This document shows positions 1 through 11,400 of a stretch of 64,000 nt of DNA, in pieces. The first letter of the stretch is position 1. Each line of letters starts with the position of its first letter. Location of the stretch: contig OY756963.1 of assembly GCA_963580455.1 (NCBI GenBank), positions 27,795,555-27,859,554 of the forward strand. The letters are read 5' to 3'. The notes beneath the pieces are model-generated. The model did no database searches, was not told the DNA's origin, and saw nothing but the letters and a program-made list of their open reading frames with translations. The position numbers and the translations under genes are program-made. The stretch comes from Euonymus europaeus (Eukaryota; Streptophyta; Magnoliopsida; Celastrales; Celastraceae).

Positions 1-1108
1 TTAATTAATAATTCGATAATTTTTCATCTCATGTAAATTATCGAATCCACACAATTCTCCTTTCCAATCTTAGCTTAACAATGTTCGTGATTCCTTTATG
101 TGTGACTTTTTAGGTTCATTATCGATTAGCAATAAGAATAATATCAAACTCTTTGATATTAATTAAAATACACTTTAATCATTTCTTATAAATCACGAGT
201 GACGCCTAGCAGCATATCATGACTACCCAATCATTGATGAATACTTTCATATGAACATTTAATTACAATTACCATGTAATTAAATCCTTTCACTGTACAA
301 TATCCCAATTGAGTGAGGATCATGGATATCCGTCAAATCCACTAACTCAATTATATGTCAGATCCAATAATTTATTGATAAACAAATAATTAATGAAAAC
401 AACTTTTCATTAATCATATAACCTCAGCCAAGGATTTTCTGTGTCAATAAATATCCGGATCACATAGGATATTCTTCTCGTTTATTTCGAGGAAATGAAT
501 CCCTTATTGACTGCACACAAATCTCCATATATAACTAATTGAATCCATCGAATGTCAATATTTGTTCAATGAATAAATATTTTCAACATTGACAAAATTC
601 AATCACCCACATACAAGACTACTATGTCATCTCAGGTCTAAGGACTATTTACACAATCGTAAATAAATAATAAATCATTGACAATGAAATAAACCTCCAC
701 GTGATTCATTATTTAACAATTCATGTTCGAAGCATTTATTCAACAATAAACCTCCTATACTGTTTGTTTTAATATCTCATATTAAATTGCATGAGACTCA
801 CAACCCTATCATTATAGGAAACAAACAATATACTGATTTTCCGAATTATTATTGTCCAATTAATAATTCTACAATCAGAAACTTTATTTAAGATATTTAT
901 ACTAGAGATCACTCGTCACTCATATTCTCAACTCTTGAGAATGAGGTCTCTAATAAATATCTACGGACATATTTAATACAACTATATAAATAGAAATATC
1001 AAATATATAATAAACTGCCATTTATATAAACAATTAATACAGTACAATTATTATATATGTTCCAAATACAACCGTATTAGATTAGCTATACAGGACATAT
1101 ATCTAACA
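1..1108 (-). mobile_element. Copia-type LTR, partial (runs off the left edge)
   Basis: Read on the minus strand, a long AT-rich non-coding sequence starts at 1108 with TGTTAGATATATGTCCTG, a start very typical of plant copia LTRs, and continues to position 1 without a reading frame. The other end lies outside the window, so I cannot tell a solo LTR from the LTR of a complete element. No polypurine tract or primer-binding site is visible next to 1108, which fits a 5' LTR or a solo LTR with ordinary DNA upstream. The family assignment rests on the start sequence and texture only. Confidence 0.55.
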
Positions 1109-1128
1109 GTGTGATCCCGTCGAGACCA

Positions 1129-1794
1129 TTAATTCCACAATTGGATTTGCAGTTGAAGAATATCTACTTTTCCTTCTGGAGATTGTGAAGTCTTCTCTTT
1201 CAGCCCCTTGTTTGCAACTTCAATGGCTGTATTTGGCTCCACTGATATGGCGACTGCTTGTTCTCCATTTAGTGAAAGCTCTTCTACTTCAGGTAGAGAC
1301 ATAAAAAGCTCCACGAACTGACATTAAACCATCTTCTCCACCTCTAGTCTCACTGAATCCTCTGCTTGAGGAGTACTCTTCTCATCAGATTCCTCGTCTT
1401 CCTCTGAAATTTTCTCTTGTTGGGCATCCGAAATACCACCATCTACAACAGAATTAAACTCCTCAACACTCGGCTTCTTATCACGATTCACCGAAGGTTC
1501 CATATCTTGGGGCTTCTCCACTGTGCCATTCCATTGGGAATCCTCCATCGATACCACAGTTGCTGAATACGTCTCTTTTTTCCGTCTGCCTAAATTTTGA
1601 ATGGAAACTAGCCCAATAAATGGGGAATCTGAAATGAATAGTATTATTGCAATGTTTTTTTTGCTCTTCTTTGAAAGCAGGGGAGGCACTTCTTGACTTC
1701 TTGTTGTGCTTATATACAAAGAATAGTAGATAATGACATAATGATAGACACTTCTTTCATTCTCGGGTTTCAGGGTGGAGCTCATCAATGGCAA
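1129..1794 (-). pseudogene. Broken acidic reading frame, unknown protein
   Basis: Two minus-strand open stretches (1324-1794 and 1129-1314) lie in the same frame, separated by one TAA at 1324-1326 and three sense codons, so they probably come from one coding region or exon. The conceptual protein is rich in E, D and S (for example EEDEESDEKSTPQAEDS) with no transmembrane segment or recognised domain. The C-terminal part ends about 20 bp before the LTR start at 1108. I do not recognise the family. It may be the end of a host gene cut by the LTR insertion, or an uncoding stretch that is open by chance. Confidence 0.3.
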
Positions 1795-2936
1795 TGGTTG
1801 TTACGTTTCACATTTTGGAATCTTCCACTGGACGAGGGTTCAGCTGCTTATTATATACTTTGTCGGCGACCAAACGAATAGCATTAGATCCTCAAAATAT
1901 AACCTCAAATTTACTCACAATCATGTGAAATGTTTATAAACGACGTTTATTTTACATGTTACATACATTTGGATAAATCAGAGTAATATTTTGGGATCTG
2001 TAGCATATAGTAAACACAGACTAATTATTTATTTGATTTGCACAGGTAATCCCAACACATGCATACATAACTAGTGTGAAATACGCGCCAACGCTCGAGG
2101 CTTCAATAATTTCGGGACTTCCAAGCTTCTGAGCTCCATGGTTGGATACAATAATCAAGTTTGTTATTGTTCAAGGGTTTGTCAGCTGAAAAGAAATGAG
2201 CCTTTTTTTAAGTATTATAGGTACATAATAGATCTCTTCTCTTAATCCCTACTTTAATTGATTGCTCTACGATTCTTGTATTTGCATTCAGGTAGAATAT
2301 ACACAACTTCATTAGGTTCTAGAGCCTTGAAAAGATCCCCTTCCTTGAATATAAACCATCAATAGTGCGTATTACATCATATTAGGCCTATTTGGGGGCT
2401 AACACAATCGTTTTTATTGAGGATAAGTTGGCCCTAAACGGCCAAACACTCATGATATCAACGGAATTTTTTAATGTGCGTGTGTCCATTTTAAAAATTG
2501 TAAAACACATGTAATTGTCTCTTTTAAAAAAATAAAAATATATATTTGTATTATTTCGAAGTAATTTTTCGTGAGATTTTTTTTAAGTAATTTAATTGTT
2601 AATATATTATATATTATTATATTATCATATGATTTTGTACTTGCGTATTTGGTGTTGCGATAGCTATATAATAATTTAACTATATATTTTTTTATATAAC
2701 ATAATTTAATTAATCTTTTCAAAAACTGTATGATGGTAAAAAAAAACTATTATTCTGCAGTTACGAATATAATAAATATTTGATTCACCACTATATCTAT
2801 ATATATATTAACATTTTTCTTACCAATATAATATTGTGTGCTTTTTTTAAAATTTATTATTTAATTCTAATAGGTGAAATAATTAGGTGAATCGTATGTA
2901 TCTTCTTCATTTTTTTTGTTTGTCTTTCTTTATAAA
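1795..2936. other. Gene-free AT-rich spacer
   Basis: No supported gene. Very AT-rich, especially 2520-2900, with short A/T homopolymers. The small open frames here are low complexity. The right border is the abrupt end of the gypsy reverse-transcriptase sequence at about 2937. Confidence 0.6.
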
Positions 2937-3661
2937 ACTATTCAAAAATCATCAATATAAACTTCTACAGAATGTCCTATTAGTTCGTGAAAGATAGCAT
3001 TCATGGCTCACTGATAGCTGGCACCAGCATTTTTAACCCAAATGGCATCATTATGTAATCAAATGTGCCAATCGATCCAGGGCATCGAAATGATGTCTTA
3101 TGAACATCCTCTTGAGCAATAAAGATTTGGTTATATCCAGAAAAATCGTCCATCAATGATAGAATTTTGTAGCCTGCTGCGGAATCCACTAGAAGATCCA
3201 CTACTAGCATAGGGTGTTCATTTTTTGGTGTTGCAGCATTCAAATCTCTATAATCAATACACACCCTGACTTTCCCATTTTTCTTCATAATCGGAACAAT
3301 GTTAGATAACCAAGGAGTATACCTTGTTGGTCTAATAAATTTGGCTTTCAATTACTTTTCTACCTCCTCTTTCACAGAAGGTAACACTTCAGGGGCCAGA
3401 CGCCTTGGTGATTGTTTGACAGGTTTCGCATTTGGTTTGATTGGTAATCTGTTGCTCAACTAAATTCCTGTCTAACCCTGGCATGTCTTCATAAGACCAA
3501 GCGAAGCCATCCTTGTAATCGACTAAGAATTCCTTGAATTTTATCTTTTCTGTAGTTGTTAGTAGTTGACTGATGAAAGTTACTTTCGGACAATCATTCG
3601 AACCCAAGTTAATTTCTTCTAATGGATCCGAAGAACACAAAGTTTCCACTTTATTAATCAA
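2937..3661 (-). pseudogene. Gypsy reverse transcriptase, truncated
   Basis: Frame 3661-3389 contains the RT linker (FAWSYEDMPGLDRNLVEQQ). Frame 3351-3001 contains RT fingers and palm: WLSNIVPIMKKNGKVRVCID, then DDFSGYNQIF (the first catalytic Asp region) and FDYIMMPFGL. A frameshift near 3001 leads into a second frame that still shows HELIGHSVEVYIDD, the YxDD active site, at about 2945-2990. A stop follows, and homology ends at about 2937. RNase H and integrase are absent. The enzyme would copy element RNA into cDNA, but here it is broken at several places. Confidence 0.85.
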
Positions 3662-4104
3662 GGTCGATGTATCGACTGCAAATTTATTATATATAGGTGT
3701 AGTTACTACAATGTTAGATACGAGAATAGCTTATTCAACTTTTTTGATTGTCTGCTCTCCTAGGGTGGTTTGCATGGTTTCTAGAGTGACTTGGCAACGG
3801 TCTCTAAGGAGAGAAGGAGCAAGAAGCATCCCCATCACCATCTGGGAGTTATAGCAGCAATTGTTCAATGGACTCTGAGAAATCGAAAGTTTCGATGATG
3901 TCCCATAACCCTGCCAATCCTTGAAGATCTTCGATACCACATTCTTTGGTGATGTCAATTGGACCGACTATTTCTGCCATATAGACCGTTGGGGTGATTG
4001 GTTCGTCATTTGCATAAACAACTTCAATGTTATCTCGAGCGATCATAAATAACATTTGATGCAGAGTTGAGGAATATAATTATTTGAATGTAGCCAATCT
4101 CGTC

Positions 4105-4524
4105 CTAATAAAGCATTGTAATTAGCTTAGTTCGAACTACAAAGAATGCAGTATTGGATTTGGAATTCCCTACTATCAATTGAATTAGTAATACTCCTTT
4201 CGCGGGTATTGCTTGCCTAGCAAAACCATATATTGCTACACTAGTTGAGAAAATTTCAGTATGAGGGTCTATCCCTAGTACATGCAAAAATGATTCCGGG
4301 ATAACATTAATGGTTGATCCATTGTCGATCGATACCCTTGGCACTTGGATGTTGTTGAATGAGGCTTTAACATATAACACTTTCACTTGATTTTTAGCAC
4401 ATGCATCGGGTATTGTTAAAAGAAGTTTGAGGAATGGAACAGTAGCCAGATCTGGATGTTTATATTCCTCTTTTGGTGAAATTGGATTGAACTCTTTTAC
4501 TCCAGCCTTTGAATCTTCCGTCAA
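4105..4524 (-). pseudogene. Retropepsin-like aspartic protease domain of the gypsy element
   Basis: Minus-strand frame of 139 residues with the active-site motif VSIDNGSTINVIPESFL. Most retroviral-type proteases have D-T/S-G; the DNG form is usual in the Tat lineage, so it need not be a mutation. A hydrophobic strand-rich stretch ending in FFVV follows, as expected of the protease fold. It would process the Gag-Pol polyprotein. It lies between the gag C-terminus and the RT linker, but in a separate frame from both, so it is part of a dead polyprotein. Confidence 0.75.
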
Positions 4525-4789
4525 GTCAATAACTCAATTAGAGAGGCTCGAGTCAACTACATCACCTCCCAAGTCAGAAGGCCGACCAACCCTGGCTGAG
4601 AACTTTTCTGGCATAGTGAATGCTATTTGACAATCAAAGTTATCGCTAGACATTTTCTCTGGGAACAAGATGGATCCCAAAGTCTTGTCTTGCTGTGAAT
4701 CCTCTGATACTGACATAACATCTTCTTCATCTAGTGTACTATCCTTTTCCAAGACCTTATGATCTATTGGGGCCTTCATGACCAAACCT

Positions 4790-7548
4790 CTAGTTTTTTA
4801 TTTGATCCAGTTGCAACTGACCTAACTCATTTTGGGCTTTGGCTCGACACATCAACGTTATTTGCTGAGACTTCGAAATATTTCGCAACCCTGTCATCGT
4901 ACTCCCTTTCTTGGCACCCGATGGTATGTCTATCCATTCGTTTGACATATGTTCTAGGATTTTTACTGTGCGAAGATTTGGCTTCTTGACAAACTTATTC
5001 AATTCTCCCCTGATCAATGCAGTGCAATGGTAGCATGTTTTTGATTTTATAGCTCTTAGGACTTCCTCGGTCTTATCAGACTGGTAAATATTAATTAAAT
5101 TGCTTTCTCTCTTCTGATGAGCGCTATCATGAATCCTTGGTCGAGAGCTTGGAAGATACTCAAGAAGAACAATTTCCTTGTTCCCTAAAGCTTGTTTCTG
5201 ATCTGCATCAACAACCCATTCTCCTTTGCTTACCATAGTCACCACAAATTTCTTGAAATTAAAACATACATCAGTACTATGTGTTTCAGTAAAGTGCCAT
5301 TTACAGTTATGTAGGAATGCTTCGTCTGGCAACTTGGGGCTGTACAACTTCTTTGTAGCTACCAACTCATCAAATAGGTCATTAGCAATCTTTCTGGTTT
5401 CTGGGTTAGAGCCCTGCATCTGTAAAACATGTGAAATGTCAAATACTTCAATCATATTTACTAACGTATCAAAGATATCAGATACATCAATTGTATTTAA
5501 TGAAGCATGATCTTTAGGAAATGAGTTCTCATCGATTCCCATCCCTTGATTATCTACAAATTCCAATTCCCCTGCTTCTATTTGGTCCTGAATAATATTT
5601 CGAAAAACCACACAATTTTCTGGTTGAATGTGCAAATACTCCATGTCATTTGCAAAAATCATTTTTTTTGTTTTGGGGTCGGTATTCGATGCGCCCTTTT
5701 GTCCTAATCTTTTTATTAACAAATAAACAATCAAAGATTTTCTCAACTTCAGTTATATCGAACGCGTATTTTCTTGTATCCCCTTTCAATGTCCTATGGG
5801 TTACTATTTCTTTTTTGTTTAGATGCTGACATGTTATGGACTTACCCTTAACATATTCTGCTAAGTCTACTTCGAATTCCTCTAATTCATGGCAATAAGT
5901 TTCATAGGTATTCCTTCGCCTCTGGGAATCTTATGACTTCACACCTTGATGCTCTTTTCGATAACTCGAACAAATCATTAAACACCATTCCTTTGAACTT
6001 CTTTCGAAGTTCAAAGCTAAGACCCTCTTGAGCGAGTTTTACAAACTCATATTCATGCAGATATGTCTTGCAGCGAATCTTTGCTCTTTTAAAACGTGAA
6101 ATAAATTGTTCTGGCAGTTTCGCCACCTTTTTGTTTCAAACGTGCTAGGTCGGCCATTGAAACCTTTGGATATGTCTTAGAAAAATGTGCCTGGAATTGG
6201 CTCTGCATGTCTTCCCATTAAAATATGGAATTAGCCGGCAAGTTGATATACCATGTAAATGCAGATGTAATTAATGAACTATAAAATAATAAGTTTCAAA
6301 AAGTTATCATCACTGTACTCTCTGCATTGACATGGAAATCGGGCCACATGTTCTAATGCCGACATTGAACCTTCTCCTGAAAATAAAGTAAACTCTGGCA
6401 TCTTAAAACCTCTTGGGTAAGGATAGTCCCGATCGATCTGTTCGGGATAGGTTTTTTGAATAAAGGCCTATCAATCCTATTAATCCTAGGTCCAAACATT
6501 TGTTCAACCAGTCCTATGACTTGATCTGGGTTCATTGCCTGATTTTGGTTAAAGTGTGGCTGAGCCAAACCCATTGGTGGCAAATGAACCCCGTTGGGTG
6601 AAGCATGAAAATACCCCTCAGTGTTATTTGTCGGTGGTCGGGCCCAACCGTTGTTATTTGTAGCTTGATCCAACCCCCTAGTAAAAGCGTTATTAGTCAC
6701 ATGTGAAGTACCTGGACCATAATTGTTGACAGGTTGATTACCTCCAAAACCTCCATTGTTTATTGGAATAGAGTGGAAATTTTGCCTCGAACCTGGACCA
6801 TCAACTCCATGTCCTTAAGCGTAGGTATTCGACTAAATTGTGGGATTAGTGGTAGAGTATCTGACCCTACCATCTCTCGGTGGGTATCCAATAGGGATAT
6901 CCCCGTTGTTTGAAGGATGCCCATTTTGATCAGTACTTACGTGAGCAACTAGAGGCCGATAGTTGTGGAAACCACTATAGTCAGGCAAAACCCTCGACTG
7001 GGTCTCGATAGGGGCAATTAACCTCCTAATTTCATCAAGTAACTGCCCAGTGACACCAACGTTCCTATTGACGATGGGTTCGAGTTGAACTACTACTTTC
7101 CTAGTGGTCTGTCTAGCCAATGGACTAGCCAATTCACCAATTGCGTGATTCACATCATTAATCACCCTATCAGCCTTAGAATGGGATCGTTCGTTAACGA
7201 ATGACCCAACCTGGTTCGTTCCTCGACAAATCTGCTAGGTATTATGTTTTTGGCCTTCAAGCACCTGTGTGGTGCTTATCACCATGTTTTCCCAACACGA
7301 GCACTGTTTGTCTCCACTATAATCTTATGGTCTTGAAAGTGTGGTTTAAGGAGTTCGACCAACTCGTAAAACGTTTTACGAAATATTTCCTCCAAATGAT
7401 CGGAGTCGCACAACGATTCTTTCTACACATTAGCATATTGGGTTTCATCGTTTTCATTCAGGCGTTCTTCGCCCTCCATATCACTTTCTGTAATTGCGTT
7501 TGTATTGCCATCTGTCAGGTTATTGCGTCTAGAAATCCTTTTAGACAT
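4790..7548 (-). pseudogene. gag region of the Tat-type gypsy element (broken)
   Basis: A minus-strand start codon at 7548 begins an acidic N-terminus. It is followed by several frames that together look like a plant gypsy Gag: 7165-6833, a proline/asparagine-rich linker 6700-6353, the retrotransposon-gag core at 6126-5902 (LPEQFISRFKRAKIRCKT, RKKFKGMV), and a 318-residue C-terminal part at 5746-4790. That last part carries a Cys/His cluster (CKWHFTETHSTDVC) in the place where Tat elements have their zinc-knuckle-like segment. Gag packages element RNA in cytoplasmic particles. Stops and frameshifts separate the pieces, so no full Gag can be made. Confidence 0.75.
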
Positions 7549-7558
7549 CTTTTGGCCT

Positions 7559-7574
7559 CCACTGTGGTCGCCAA
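7559..7574 (-). other. Primer-binding-site-like sequence of the gypsy element
   Basis: Minus strand TTGGCGACCACAGTGG, just upstream of the putative gag start at 7548. Many plant gypsy elements carry TTTGGCGAC-type sequence at this position between LTR and gag. Confidence 0.45.
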
Positions 7575-8035
7575 ACTTGTTTCTGGTAAAATTTTTAAGA
7601 GTTTGAATGACTCGAATCCTGTGCAGAATAGGTAGCCAGATACTTGACGTGTATCACTCGATAAAACTAAATGATCAAAAGCGATGTATGATTCTAACAT
7701 TGCTTCAACTAAGAAAACTTTGAATAATCTAACTGGAAATCTAAACGACTAAAACAATTATGACTAACACTAACTATTCGATCTTAACTACGGATCAAGG
7801 CGAAAAGTAAAAAGGAACTATTTCGATTAACTGCTAAATTAAGAACTTACATTGAATTGAAGTGATAAACTGCGACAACTATGAATTTAAAGTATTAATT
7901 GAAAAGTAGAAACTTGTGGGTATGGTTCTGGACCTCTTCTTCCTTTTCCTCGAGTCCTTTTATACTGTGCTGAAGAACCTTGTGATTGGGTGATCTCCCA
8001 ACCATCTGTAATTGCCTGTTTTGAATACTAGTTTG
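7575..8035 (-). repeat. 5' LTR-like region of the gypsy element
   Basis: This non-coding stretch lies directly upstream (minus strand) of the primer-binding-like site and gag start, where a 5' LTR belongs. It holds a TATA-like box TATAAAAGG on the minus strand at about 7957-7965. The exact TG start could not be fixed because no second LTR remains for comparison. The right limit is therefore approximate. Confidence 0.45.
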
Positions 8036-8126
8036 GTCGAGTGGGCCTCTTATTGTGTCAACTTTTACATCTGACTTTCTTCATGGGCCACCCGTTTGGG
8101 CTTAGTAATTTTATGGCGGCAACAAA

Positions 8127-8212
8127 TATGTGTGTATATATATATATATGTATGTATAAGTGTGTGTATATATGCATGTCTATATGCATGTATGTGTGTA
8201 TATATATTAATT
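8127..8212. repeat. TA/TG-rich microsatellite
   Basis: Runs of (TA)n, TATG and TGTG units, such as TGTGTATATATATATATATG. Open frames in this stretch are artefacts of the simple repeat. Confidence 0.8.
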
Positions 8213-8214
8213 TA

Positions 8215-8412
8215 ATACTTAAACCCGAGCCCATTGAGTCAAGCCTGAGACCCGACTTATTGGCCCGAATTACTTGAGCCAAGATCAGGCTAAGACTTAT
8301 CAAATTGTCCTAGGCCTGGCCCAAAGTCCGAATAGGATTCTCGGGCTTGAGCCGAAGCCAGGCATGAGTCTAATATTTACGGGCCGGCCCGAAGACGAGG
8401 CCTGCCCCCACT
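8215..8412. repeat. GGCCCGA-rich dispersed repeat, copy 1
   Basis: GC-rich island full of GGCCCGA, CCCGAGCC and GGCCTGGCCC words in an AT-rich setting. It shares a block (CCCGA..TTATT..GCCCGA, then TTATCAAATT and TCCTAGGCCTG) with 17530-17705, and is preceded there too by a TA-rich tract. Such repeats are common in plants, often as ends of non-autonomous DNA transposons. I cannot name the family. It ends about 50 bp upstream of the PGPP1 start codon. Confidence 0.6.
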
Positions 8413-8467
8413 CTTTAAAAAATACTATTAGGAAAATGAAAATAAAAAACAAAAAGAAAGCTTGGAA

Positions 8468-11400
8468 ATGCAGTTCGCCTCTGTTACTTCCTTGCAGAAC
8501 TATTGCCGCTGCATCGTCTCCAACCCTTTCCACCATCCCGGCCGAAAGAGTCGAAGCCCCACTTCCGTTATCCTTCCCAACAATCAATCTCATCTTGCAC
8601 ACGTATGCTCCCTCGTTCTCCTTGCCACAAACAACTTGAGCAAACAACGCCACAACAACCAACACGTTGCGCACCCAAATCGCATACCCCCAGCATTTCA
8701 CGATCACTACCGCTTTTCTTCTGACTCCAATACACCCAATAACCAAAGCCCAGAAATCCAACCCCAAGGAGGACAACTAAGAGAGCGCAAAACAGAGAGC
8801 AGCGTCACAAGGGTTTGTGAACCTTCTACAAGCATGTGGTGGCCCGACTTGAAAGCAGCGTTGGGCCAAAGAATCAATATTGAGGGCATCATTTCTTCGG
8901 CGGTAGTGTTCGCTAAAGATCAGCACGTGGCTCTACCTCATGTTACCGTACCCGATATAAGGCACATTGATTGGGCTGAGCTGCATAGACGGGGTTTTAA
9001 GGGTGTTGTGTTTGATAAAGATAACACCCTTACGGAACCTTACTCGTCGACCCTCTGGGATCCTCTTGGGTCTTCGATTGAGCGATGCAAATCGGTGTTT
9101 GGGCACAATATCGCGGTGTTTAGTAACTCTGCAGGTAATTTTTTCCCCGACCCAATGGTAACTGAATTTTACTTCTGTCGGTGGTATGGTGTTTCTTCCC
9201 CCAACCCCCGGTTCCTTTTTATGTAACGGGGTGTTTTGGTGATAATAAATTAGGTCTTTTTGAGTACGATCGTGATGGTTCAAGAGCCAGGGCGCTTGAG
9301 GTGGCAATTGGTATTAAAGTGATAAGGCATAGTAAGTGTTTATTGCAGGGAACTTTTTATTCTGTACTAAAATCGTTAGTAAGTCCTATGACCAAAGTGT
9401 TTCGTGCTCTAATTAGAAGACCCTAAATTATGAGTAACTCTTGTTGCCTTCAAATTTGTGCAAAAATTATTCCTTTGATTAGCATTGATGTGAGTATTTG
9501 CACGTTATGCTCTAGGGGTGAAAAAACCAGCTGGGACGGCAGAGGAAATAGAGCAGCATTTTGGCTGTGAATCCTCACAGCTTATAATGGTATATGAAGT
9601 TTTTTTGATCCAGTATTGAATGGTTTTATATTGGGTTCAAGGGATGACATGGTTGTGGCAGGTGGGTGATCGGCCTTTCACTGACATTGTTTATGGTAAT
9701 CGAAATGGGTTTCTAACTGTACTAACTGGACCGTTGAGTCTTGCTGGGGAGCCATTCGTCGTCAGACAGGTTGATCTTTCTTATTTTCATTTTCTACTAC
9801 ATGAATTCATTTTTGCCATTCATTCAAGTTATAATATCCTCATATCGGTGTTAAGCAGTGCATTAATCCATATTCCTGAGAGTTATTTCTCCAGCTCTTA
9901 CTATCTCTGTATTGATTCCACCTCTTGCATTTAAAGACAGAGTAGAGACCTGTTGAAAATCCTCTTAATTGCTTTATTTTGTGAACTCTTTTTTTTTAAG
10001 CACAGCAAACTCATTTAGTCACTCTAAGAGATCCAACATCGGTGAAACTTGCGCGACCTTCGTTTTTCTTTCAAATTGCCAATATCAGGGATGTTGTGTA
10101 CTCTCATCTGTTCATTCCCTTTGCATATCCACAAAACGAGGTTAAGATCATATTCCACTTTGGAGACATAGGTAGGAGTGATGCAGCGGACCCCACCACC
10201 TTAGAGGCCAACGACATGGGTGGGGCTGTCAACCCTTAAATCGTCAACTCAGAGGCCTATTGGCATCGCCTGTTGCATATTCCTTCAATATCTAACAAAC
10301 GAACATGTAGCCCAGTGTTAGATTGGTAGAGTTGCAAATGTGCAACATAGAGGTCATAGTTCAATTTCTGGTAATAGTCTCTCCATATATTATATGGGAT
10401 AAAGTCTGCAAACATCTTATTTATCCCTACCCCGACTGATGCGGAAATCTTGTGCGCAAAAATTGTTTACCTTTTTATAAGATTGCATCCCCTCTAAAGT
10501 TTCCAGTTGAGCATTTTGGTAATGGTTACCATATGTTAACACAAATAACCTTTAAAAAAATATAAATAACCTTCCTCCTTGATGCAGCGGATCCCACCAC
10601 CTCAGAGGCCAACGGCATGGGTGGGGCTGTCAACCCTTAGATCGTCAACTCAGAGGAACTAAGCCCACTAACATCAGGCATGCAGACCGTCGGCCCCAAC
10701 CCATCACGCTTTCTTCCGGGCACGCAGGTTGTTAATGCCAGGAATTGAACAACAGCCTGTGCAGGCACGCTGCTAACCATTGAGCTGCAGTTGACGATTT
10801 AAAGGCTGACAGCCCCACCCATGCTGTTGGCCTCTGAGGTGGTGGGGTCCGCTGCATCGAGGAGGAAAGTTATTTATATTTTTTTAAAGGTTATTTGTGT
10901 TGACATATGGTAACCATTACCAAAATGCTCAACTGGAAAATGGTTCCTATCTAATAACTTTACGGGGGATGCAATCTTATAAAAAGGTAAACAATTTTTG
11001 CGCCCAAGATTTCCGCATTAGTCGGGGTAGGAATAAATAAGGTGTTTGCAGATTTTATCTCATATAATATATGGAGAGATTATTACCAGAAATTGAACTA
11101 TGACCTCTATGTTGTACCTTTGCAACTCTACCAGTCTAACAATGGGCTACATATTCGCCTGTTAGATATTGAAGGAATATGCAATGAGGAACAATGTGTT
11201 GTAAATTGAGATTCTTAATAAATATCCCGATCTTTTCTACATTAAAATGCTATGGAAAATAATTGGACCTTGTCGAATGTTACCACAGAATTGGATGTCT
11301 TACCTATGAAGACTTTATTTTTTACTGGTTTTTAATCAAAAAGAAAAGAGTTACATTTATAGATAGAGGTCAAAGTGAATAGGCAGGTTGCCAATAGTTA

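Larger units (their letters stand above)
2937..8035 (-). mobile_element. Decayed Tat-lineage Ty3/gypsy retrotransposon, 5' half only
   Basis: On the minus strand, in order from right to left: an LTR-like region (about 7575-8035), a primer-binding-like site (7559-7574), gag (about 7548 down to 4790), aspartic protease (4524-4105) and reverse transcriptase (3661-2937). This is the order of a Ty3/gypsy element. The protease DNGST motif and the RT text (WLSNIVPIMKKNGKVRVCID) are typical of the Tat/Ogre lineage. The element stops just after the RT YIDD motif. RNase H, integrase and the 3' LTR are missing, so the element was truncated or cut by a later rearrangement. Many stops and frameshifts show it is dead. 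Confidence 0.85.
10180..11186. repeat. SINE-derived inverted repeat in the last PGPP1 intron
   Basis: The left arm (about 10270-10656) is matched in reverse complement by the right arm (about 10790-11186), around a spacer of about 135 bp. By eye the arms are about 90-95% identical; the main difference is a 23-bp segment present only in the right arm. A further direct copy of the inner 75-bp unit (GATGCAGCGGACCCCACC...) lies at 10180-10255. Each arm contains an Au-like SINE plus the body of a second tRNA-derived SINE. The unspliced transcript would fold into a hairpin of almost 400 bp. Confidence 0.85.

Noticed and set aside
8041..8303. Open frames with YIYIC-type repeats
   Set aside because: Translation of a TA/TG microsatellite.
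10710..10790. tRNA gene (A and B boxes on the minus strand)
   Set aside because: The cloverleaf arms do not pair and the sequence continues into a SINE body; it is a SINE head.
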